Assembly (NCBI GenBank): GCA_910586315.1
Contig: CAJUIP010000008.1
Location: 33,403 to 97,402 of the forward strand
Direction of reading: 5' to 3'
Source: an uncultured Lachnospiraceae bacterium
GTDB lineage: Bacteria; Bacillota; Clostridia; Lachnospirales; Lachnospiraceae
Length of the DNA stretch: 64,000 bases
The notes under the pieces were generated by a model. That model worked only from the letters and a program-made list of their open reading frames with translations, was not told the origin of the DNA and did not search any database. The translations under genes and the position numbers were made by a program. Of this stretch, positions 58,800-64,000 are shown one piece after another. Positions within the stretch are counted from its first letter, which is position 1. Each line of letters starts with the position of its first letter.

Positions 58800-59186
58800 A
58801 TGGAGTACGAGGATACGATCACCGGTCTGGCCCATATCGGGATCCCCACGGAGGATATGGAAGCCAGCAGGCAGTTTTTTGAAACAATAGGGTTTACTCT
58901 GCTAGAGGATTTTCTTCAGCCCAATGGCCGGCCGGTGGTTTTTCTCGGCCTTGGGAATGTGGTGCTGGAGGTCTATGAGGCGGAGGCGGCAAAAAAAGCA
59001 GGAGCCATTGATCATGTGGCCCTTTCCGTCCGGGATATCGTGGCGGTATTTGACAGAATGAAAAAGCTTGGATATGAGGCGCTGGAGGGAGAGATAAAGC
59101 TCCTTGATTTCGGCAAAAGACGGGTACGTTTCTTTACCATATCAGGGCCCGGAAAAGAAAAGATTGAGTTCAGCCAGTCTGTGTAA
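58800..59186 (+). CDS. VOC-superfamily (glyoxalase-like) protein
   Basis: 128-residue metal-dependent VOC-fold protein with two beta-alpha-beta modules. LAHIGIPTEDMEASRQFFE holds the first metal histidine, VVLEVYEAEAA a likely glutamate, and IDHVALSVRDIVAVFDRM the second histidine. VOC enzymes include isomerases, epimerases, dioxygenases and lyases. Placed 11 bp after the FMN enzyme, it is probably an isomerase or epimerase step in the same pathway; this is inference. Confidence 0.83.
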   Translation: MEYEDTITGLAHIGIPTEDMEASRQFFETIGFTLLEDFLQPNGRPVVFLGLGNVVLEVYEAEAAKKAGAIDHVALSVRDIVAVFDRMKKLGYEALEGEIKLLDFGKRRVRFFTISGPGKEKIEFSQSV

Positions 59187-59240
59187 ATATATGTAACCGG
59201 CCGTATGCATGGAATGCGGCGGGAAGAAAGGAAGAAAAAT

Positions 59241-60098
59241 ATGTCAAAATGTTATCGTTCAGAGCTTGTGGGAGCATTCGGATGCCCCATTGATGAGAAT
59301 CCAACCGGCGTTATGGAAGAAGCTGCATTCGCAGAAAAAGGGCTGGATTACCGGTATCTGACCGTGAAGGTGGAAAAGGATGATCTGGAAGATGCCATGA
59401 AGGCCGTAAAGGCATTTAATATGAAAGGAATCAATATCACGATTCCTCACAAGGTGAAAGTGCTGGATTACCTGGATGAACTTTCAGAGGCGGCCTCCAT
59501 CATCGGGGCGGTCAATATGATTGTCAATAAGGACGGAAAGCTTTATGGCGAGAATACGGACGGAAAGGGCTATCTGAAATCCGTTACAGATGCGGGCATT
59601 TCCGTAAAGGGAAAGACCATCACGGTTCTGGGAGCAGGCGGAGCGGCTCGTGCCATCAGTGTGGAATGTGCGTTGGCAGGCGCGAAGAAAATTTATATCG
59701 CCAACATTATCAGAGAGCAGGGCGAGGAGCTTGTGGAGCTAATACGGACAAAAACGAAAGCCGATGCGGAATTTATCATGTGGGACGAGGCTATCAATAT
59801 TCCGGAAGATACGGAGATCCTCTCCAACGCCACCAGTGTGGGACTGTATCCCAATACAGATCAGAAGCCGAATATCAACTATGATACGGTCAAGGGCTCC
59901 ATGGCAGTCACCGACGTTATTTTTAATGATCCCCACAGCCTGTTTTTGCAGGAGGCAGAAAAGCGCGGGGCAAAGACCATCAACGGCCTGGGGATGCTGG
60001 TAAATCAGGGGGCGTTAAATTTTACCATGTGGACGGGTGTGGAAGCCCCAGTGAATGTAATGGTAGACACGTTAAAAAAGGAATTTCATTTAAAATAG
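59241..60098 (+). CDS. shikimate/quinate dehydrogenase-family protein, probably catabolic
   Basis: 285-residue NAD(P)-dependent oxidoreductase of the AroE fold. ATG 59241 is chosen because a GGAAGAAAGG-type site precedes it and it gives a normal N-terminus. Catalytic Lys and Asp are kept (NITIPHKVKV, ENTDGKGY), and the cofactor loop is VLGAGGAARAISV. The carboxylate-binding Ser-x-Ser of true shikimate dehydrogenases is NPT here (PIDENPTGVMEE). With an importer, an FMN enzyme and a VOC protein under LacI control, it is more likely a dehydrogenase for an imported compound than the biosynthetic AroE. Confidence 0.82.
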   Translation: MSKCYRSELVGAFGCPIDENPTGVMEEAAFAEKGLDYRYLTVKVEKDDLEDAMKAVKAFNMKGINITIPHKVKVLDYLDELSEAASIIGAVNMIVNKDGKLYGENTDGKGYLKSVTDAGISVKGKTITVLGAGGAARAISVECALAGAKKIYIANIIREQGEELVELIRTKTKADAEFIMWDEAINIPEDTEILSNATSVGLYPNTDQKPNINYDTVKGSMAVTDVIFNDPHSLFLQEAEKRGAKTINGLGMLVNQGALNFTMWTGVEAPVNVMVDTLKKEFHLK

Positions 60099-60245
60099 TC
60101 GGGCTTTACAGTGCGAACGAAAGTTCGTAAAGAAGCATTGGACGTTCACCCGATGTGGAAAGCAACAATTGATTTCTGGTTTTCGTGTTTTGAATAAGAG
60201 ATGCAAATAACTCCATGTGAACACCTGTTTGACAAGAAAAAACAC

Positions 60246-60274
60246 TTGACAGCCAGCTTCCTTTGTAGTATGAT
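60246..60274 (+). promoter_or_regulatory. promoter of the ylxM-ffh operon
   Basis: TTGACA (60246-60251), 17 bp, TATGAT (60269-60274), only 17 bp before the ylxM start. A strong housekeeping promoter that separates this operon from the LacI-controlled one. Confidence 0.78.
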
Positions 60275-60291
60275 TACCCAGGTGACCTGAT

Positions 60292-60633
60292 ATGGAAAAA
60301 ATAGTAGAACAGGGTTTGCTGTATGATTTCTATGGCGAGCTGCTGACAGAGCATCAAAGGCACATTTATGAGGACGTCGTTTTCAACGATATGTCCTTAA
60401 GTGAAATTGCCGAGGAACAGGGAATCAGCCGGCAGGGGGTTCATGATCTCGTGAAACGGTGCGATAAGATTCTTTCCGGCTACGAAGAGAAACTGAACCT
60501 TATTCAGAAATTCAACCAGACCAAAAAGATGGTGGAAGAAATCAAGGAGCTGGCCGGGGCCTACAAGGAAAGCAAAGAGGAGGCCCTTATTGACAGGATT
60601 GAGGCCCTGTCAGAGAAAATCGGGCAGCTTTGA
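60292..60633 (+). CDS. ylxM: YlxM family DNA-binding protein
   Basis: 113-residue protein with a sigma-70 region-4-like helix-turn-helix (MSLSEIAEEQGISRQGVHDL, about residues 32-51) and a C-terminal coiled coil. YlxM stimulates SRP-dependent targeting in streptococci and is always next to ffh. The ribosome site is weak (AGGTGA) and the leader short. ffh begins 19 bp after the stop. Confidence 0.92.
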   Translation: MEKIVEQGLLYDFYGELLTEHQRHIYEDVVFNDMSLSEIAEEQGISRQGVHDLVKRCDKILSGYEEKLNLIQKFNQTKKMVEEIKELAGAYKESKEEALIDRIEALSEKIGQL

Positions 60634-60652
60634 CCATAGAGGGAGAGGTTAC

Positions 60653-62008
60653 ATGGCATTTGAAAGTCTGGCCGATAAATTGCAGAATGTCTTTAAAAAC
60701 TTAAGAGGCAAGGGGCGTTTAACCGAAGCTGATGTGAAAGCGGCTTTACGGGAAGTGAAGATGGCCCTTCTTGAAGCCGACGTAAACTTTAAAGTTGTAA
60801 AGCAGTTTATAAGTTCTGTTCAGGAACGAGCAGTAGGGCAGGATGTTTTGACAAGCCTGACTCCCGGACAGATGGTGATAAAAATTGTAAATGAGGAGCT
60901 TGTAGCGCTTATGGGCTCCGAGACTGTGGAGATTGCCCTAAAGCCACAAAATGAGATTACAGTTATTATGATGATCGGTCTCCAGGGCGCCGGTAAAACC
61001 ACCACGACGGCAAAGCTTGCCGGAAAATTTAAGGCAAAGGGCAGAAAGCCTTTGCTGGCGGCCTGCGATGTTTACCGTCCCGCTGCCATTAAACAGCTTC
61101 AGGTAAACGGAGAAAAGGTGGATGTTCCGGTATTTTCCATGGGTGATAATCAGAGCCCGGTGGATATCGCCAAGGCATCCCTGGAACATGCAAAAAAAAC
61201 AGGCTGTAATCTTGTGTTCCTGGATACTGCGGGACGCCTCCAGATTGATGAATCCATGATGGATGAACTGGTAAATATTAAGGAGGCAGTTGCTGTTGAT
61301 CAGACCATTCTGGTTGTGGATGCCATGACTGGCCAGGATGCCGTCAATGTGGCCGGAAGCTTTCATGAGAAGATCGGTGTTGACGGCGTAATTCTTACGA
61401 AGCTGGATGGCGACACCCGGGGCGGTGCTGCCCTTTCCATCCGTTCTGTCACAGGAAGACCGATTCTTTATGTGGGAATGGGGGAGAAGCTTTCTGATCT
61501 GGAGCAGTTTTATCCGGACCGTATGGCCTCCAGGATTTTAGGAATGGGGGATATCCTTTCCTTAATTGAAAAGGCCGAGCTTGAGGTCAGCGAAGAGAAG
61601 GCAAAAGAAATGAGCCAGAAGCTTCGCAAAGCCGAATTTGATTTCAACGATTTTCTCGATCAGATGAACCAGATTAAAAAAATGGGCGGCATGAGCAGTA
61701 TTTTAAACATGATGCCGGGAATGGCCCAGATGAAGGGAAACGTTGATATTGATGAAAAGTCCATGGACAAGGTGGAGGCGATTATCCTTTCCATGACAAA
61801 GGAAGAGCGGGCCAATCCGTCTCTTTTGAATCCGTCCAGAAAACAGCGGATCGCCAAAGGCGCGGGCGTCGACATTGCCGAAGTCAACCGGATTGTGAAA
61901 CAATTTGAACAATCCAAAAAGCTGATGAAGCAGCTTCCCGGTTTGATGGGCGGTAAGCGCAAGGGCGGCCTTTCCGGCATGATGGGAAAATTTAAAATGC
62001 CGTTTTAG
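60653..62008 (+). CDS. ffh: signal recognition particle GTPase Ffh
   Basis: 451-residue SRP54. The N-terminal four-helix bundle begins MAFESLADKLQNVFKNLRGK, the NG-domain P-loop is GLQGAGKTTTTAKLAGKFK (about 108-126), DTAGRLQIDESMMDEL follows, and the methionine-rich M domain ends MGGKRKGGLSGMMGKFKM. ATG 60653 with AGAGGGAGAGG. It binds 4.5S RNA and signal sequences for co-translational targeting. The SRP RNA gene itself is not in the window. Confidence 0.97.
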   Translation: MAFESLADKLQNVFKNLRGKGRLTEADVKAALREVKMALLEADVNFKVVKQFISSVQERAVGQDVLTSLTPGQMVIKIVNEELVALMGSETVEIALKPQNEITVIMMIGLQGAGKTTTTAKLAGKFKAKGRKPLLAACDVYRPAAIKQLQVNGEKVDVPVFSMGDNQSPVDIAKASLEHAKKTGCNLVFLDTAGRLQIDESMMDELVNIKEAVAVDQTILVVDAMTGQDAVNVAGSFHEKIGVDGVILTKLDGDTRGGAALSIRSVTGRPILYVGMGEKLSDLEQFYPDRMASRILGMGDILSLIEKAELEVSEEKAKEMSQKLRKAEFDFNDFLDQMNQIKKMGGMSSILNMMPGMAQMKGNVDIDEKSMDKVEAIILSMTKEERANPSLLNPSRKQRIAKGAGVDIAEVNRIVKQFEQSKKLMKQLPGLMGGKRKGGLSGMMGKFKMPF

Positions 62009-62069
62009 AGAAAAAGCAGATGCGGTTTCCGCATGGCTATATAAGGAAAATTTCAAGGAGGTGAAAAAA

Positions 62070-62315
62070 GTGGCAGTAAAGATGAGATTAAGAAGAATGG
62101 GTCAGAAGAAGGCTCCTTTTTATAGAATCGTAGTTGCAGATTCCCGTTCCCCGAGAGATGGGAGATTCATTGAGGAAGTTGGATACTATGATCCGAACTG
62201 CGATCCGAGTGTAGTGAAATTCAACGAGGAAGCAGCTAAGAAGTGGTTAGCAACAGGAGCGCAGCCGACCGAGACTGTTGGCAAGCTTTTAAAGGTAGCC
62301 GGCATCACCCAGTAA
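62070..62315 (+). CDS. rpsP: 30S ribosomal protein S16
   Basis: 81-residue ribosomal protein. The GTG at 62070 is chosen over GTG 62061 because AAGGAGG sits 8 nt before it and the protein then starts MAVKMRLRRMGQKKAPFYR as in homologues. Family blocks include ADSRSPRDGRFIEEVGYYDP. It heads rpsP-khpA-rimM-trmD (rplS would follow outside the window). Confidence 0.97.
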   Translation: MAVKMRLRRMGQKKAPFYRIVVADSRSPRDGRFIEEVGYYDPNCDPSVVKFNEEAAKKWLATGAQPTETVGKLLKVAGITQ

Positions 62316-62330
62316 TGCGAGGTGTTTTTC

Positions 62331-62558
62331 ATGAAGGAATTGGTTGAAGTTATTGCCAAAGCACTGGTTGATAATCCAGACGAGGTTGTGGTTACAGAAT
62401 CAGAAAAAGAAGACGAAACTGTCATTGAGCTTAAAGTGGCCTCCTCCGATATGGGAAAGGTCATCGGTAAACAGGGAAGAATTGCGAAAGCAATCCGTTC
62501 TGTTGTCAAGGCGGCTTCTTCCAAGATGGAAAAGAAAGTCATCGTTGAGATTCAGTAA
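62331..62558 (+). CDS. khpA: KH-domain RNA-binding protein KhpA
   Basis: 75-residue protein made of one KH domain with the GxxG loop in VIGKQGRIAKAIRSVV (GKQG). KhpA works with KhpB/Jag in RNA binding and cell division control. The ATG at 62331 has GAGG 9 nt upstream; a GTG at 62322 is less likely. The terminator-like hairpin that follows lies before rimM. Confidence 0.93.
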   Translation: MKELVEVIAKALVDNPDEVVVTESEKEDETVIELKVASSDMGKVIGKQGRIAKAIRSVVKAASSKMEKKVIVEIQ

Positions 62559-62559
62559 C

Positions 62560-62600
62560 AAAAAGGACTGTAATCAAAGAAATTTGATTGCGGTCTTTTT
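62560..62600 (+). terminator. terminator or attenuator between khpA and rimM
   Basis: aaaaaggactgtaatcaaa pairs imperfectly with tttgattgcggtcttttt around a short gaaa loop and ends in a T-run. Because rimM-trmD normally share the operon, it is probably a partial terminator that lowers downstream expression relative to rpsP. Confidence 0.7.
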
Positions 62601-62635
62601 GATATCAGGCAAAATTATAATCCGGAGGTTCATAT

Positions 62636-63148
62636 ATGGAAAATCTTCTGAGAGTCGGTGTTATCACTTCTCCCCACGGCGTTTGCGGCGAGGTCAAAGT
62701 TTACCCAACCACAGACGACATGAACCGGTTTAAGAAGCTTAAAAAGGTGTTTCTGGATCTGGGCAGAGAACAGAAAACTTTGGAAATCGAGCATGTCAAA
62801 TTTTTTAAAAACATGGTGATACTGAAATTTAAAGGCATTGATACCATGAATGAGGCAGAGGCCTGGCGTCAGAAAGACCTTTTGATCACGAGAGACCAGG
62901 CTGTGACCTTGAAGCCTGACGAGAATTTCATTGTGGACCTGATTGGACTTAAGGTTGTGACAGACGAGGGGGAGGCTTTGGGGGTTATGACCGATGTGAT
63001 ACAGACAGGCGCCAATGATGTATACTGTGTGCAGACGGAGAGCGGAAAGGAGATTCTCCTTCCGGCCATTAAAGACTGTATTTTAAAGGTGGATCTGGAA
63101 AAACAGGAAATGCTGGTCCATGTATTGGACGGCCTTTTGGATTTATAA
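62636..63148 (+). CDS. rimM: ribosome maturation factor RimM
   Basis: 170-residue 16S rRNA processing factor: an N-terminal beta-barrel (RVGVITSPHGVCGEVKVYPT) and a C-terminal PRC-barrel (about 95-165, NFIVDLIGLKVVTDEGEALG, ILLPAIKDCIL). It binds S19 during 30S assembly. CCGGAGG lies upstream of the ATG. trmD starts 17 bp after it. Confidence 0.96.
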   Translation: MENLLRVGVITSPHGVCGEVKVYPTTDDMNRFKKLKKVFLDLGREQKTLEIEHVKFFKNMVILKFKGIDTMNEAEAWRQKDLLITRDQAVTLKPDENFIVDLIGLKVVTDEGEALGVMTDVIQTGANDVYCVQTESGKEILLPAIKDCILKVDLEKQEMLVHVLDGLLDL

Positions 63149-63165
63149 CATTACAGGGAGGGATC

Positions 63166-63924
63166 ATGAATTTTCATGTTATGACATTATTTCCTGAAAT
63201 GGTCATGAACGGCTTAAATACCAGTATTCTGGGACGGGCGGCCGCCAGGGGGCTGTTATCCTTTGAGGCAATTAACATCAGAGATTATACTCTGGAGCGC
63301 CATGGCCAGGTGGATGACTATCCCTACGGGGGCGGCGCGGGAATGGTAATGCAGGCGGAACCCATCTACCGCGCCTATGAGGCTGTCAGGGAAAAAATCG
63401 GACATTCCCCGCGTGTCATTTATATGACCCCTCAGGGGCAGGTCTTTAACCAGAAAATTGCAGAAGAGCTGTCCAGGGAAGATGATCTGGTGTTTCTCTG
63501 CGGCCATTATGAGGGTGTGGACGAGCGGGTGTTAGAGTTAATTGCAACCGATTATCTGTCAGCGGGAGATTATGTGCTGACCGGAGGAGAACTTCCTGCT
63601 ATGATGATGATTGACTGCATTTCCAGACTGGTCCCGGGAGTTCTAAACAATCAGGTGTCCGCAGAATTTGAATCCTTTCATGATAATCTTCTGGAATATC
63701 CTCAGTACACCAGGCCGGAGGAATTCATGGGAAAGAAGGTTCCGGATATCCTTTTATCAGGCCATCATGCCAATGTGGAAAAATGGCGCAGGGAGCAGTC
63801 CATCATCCGGACGTTAAAACGGAGGCCGGAGCTTTTGGAAAACGCGGAGCTTTCCAAAAAGGAACAGCAGTTTCTGGAAAGACTGATGGAAGAGGAGAAG
63901 GAAGAGCAGCACGGGCAGTCTTAA
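63166..63924 (+). CDS. trmD: tRNA (guanine-N1-)-methyltransferase
   Basis: 252-residue SPOUT-class enzyme methylating G37 of tRNAs with SAM, preventing +1 frameshifts. The knotted SAM site is VFLCGHYEGVDERVLE and DYVLTGGELPAMMMID; the N-terminus MNFHVMTLFPEMVM and DYPYGGGAGMVM are typical. Full length. The last 76 bp of the window after it hold no complete gene. Confidence 0.97.
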   Translation: MNFHVMTLFPEMVMNGLNTSILGRAAARGLLSFEAINIRDYTLERHGQVDDYPYGGGAGMVMQAEPIYRAYEAVREKIGHSPRVIYMTPQGQVFNQKIAEELSREDDLVFLCGHYEGVDERVLELIATDYLSAGDYVLTGGELPAMMMIDCISRLVPGVLNNQVSAEFESFHDNLLEYPQYTRPEEFMGKKVPDILLSGHHANVEKWRREQSIIRTLKRRPELLENAELSKKEQQFLERLMEEEKEEQHGQS

Positions 63925-64000
63925 ATGGGCATATGCGATACATGCTTCAGGGTTGTTTCATGAAGAATAATAAAAAATAAAGTATGCGGCATATTTACGA

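Noticed and set aside
59241..60098. Reading this gene as the biosynthetic aroE
   Set aside because: The carboxylate-binding residues differ and the gene is in a LacI-controlled transporter operon; kept as AroE-family without the symbol.
60099..60153. Hairpin with a gaaa tetraloop before ylxM, considered as SRP RNA or a terminator
   Set aside because: Too short and lacking the conserved SRP domain IV bulges; no T-run, so not a clear terminator either.

Overview
This 64 kb window comes from the chromosome of a Gram-positive, endospore-forming anaerobe of the Clostridia, most likely Lachnospiraceae (Clostridium/Enterocloster/Hungatella-like). The signs are spore-engulfment genes (yqfC-yqfD), a MinCDE/MreCD/RodA block in clostridial order, SepF, cell-wall-binding repeats, DUF4321 and DUF896 proteins, and strong AGGAGG ribosome sites with frequent GTG/TTG starts. 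Species cannot be fixed from the sequence alone. No rRNA, tRNA, CRISPR array, prophage or complete insertion sequence was found.

Layout: (1) 1-7.2 kb: yqfC(end)-yqfD-phoH-ybeY, a DUF3048 lipoprotein, a MOP-family flippase, an AT-rich traX-like gene and a small secreted protein. (2) 7.3-13.5 kb: two flavoproteins, then proB-DUF896-formyltetrahydrofolate ligase-proA. (3) 13.6-18.2 kb: an Rpn-type nuclease on the minus strand, about 0.9 kb without genes, and a large cell-wall-binding surface protein behind a structured leader. (4) 18.3-28.9 kb: miaB, an L,D-transpeptidase, mutS, mutL and miaA. The 5' end of miaB is present three times, interleaved with two copies of a RelE-type toxin/antitoxin pair. 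(5) 29.0-30.9 kb: a two-gene AAA ATPase/nuclease-like cassette. (6) 31.1-42.6 kb: methionine-gamma-lyase-like enzyme, radC, mreC, mreD, PBP2, minCDE, rodA, mgsA, D-Ala-D-Ala carboxypeptidase and a small P-loop protein. mreB is absent from its usual place. (7) 42.7-51.5 kb: an MBOAT/DHHW acetylation pair, a HlyD-like protein, yggS, sepF, ylmH, aroB, lspA and an RluA-type synthase. (8) 51.5-60.1 kb: a LacI repressor diverging from an RbsABC-like importer with three enzymes, probably a catabolic operon for an unidentified polyol, cyclitol or sugar. (9) 60.2-63.9 kb: ylxM-ffh-rpsP-khpA-rimM-trmD.

Two unusual themes stand out. First, at miaB two exact 788-bp tandem units (18615-19402 and 19403-20190) each carry toxin, antitoxin, a hairpin and a fresh miaB 5' end, while a diverged, start-less miaB 5' end remains upstream. 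This looks like a toxin-antitoxin element that enters a housekeeping gene and brings a replacement 5' end. Second, short-period (14-15 bp) tandem arrays occur at five gene boundaries or linkers, including 26 pentapeptide units in the MutL linker and 13 units running exactly into the formyltetrahydrofolate ligase start.

Other points worth a second look are the ATPase/nuclease cassette, the LacI-controlled operon whose two oxidoreductases both lack the usual substrate-carboxylate-binding residues, a three-stem leader RNA candidate, and two families of short dispersed repeats. All identifications are by reading motifs; no database search was run.
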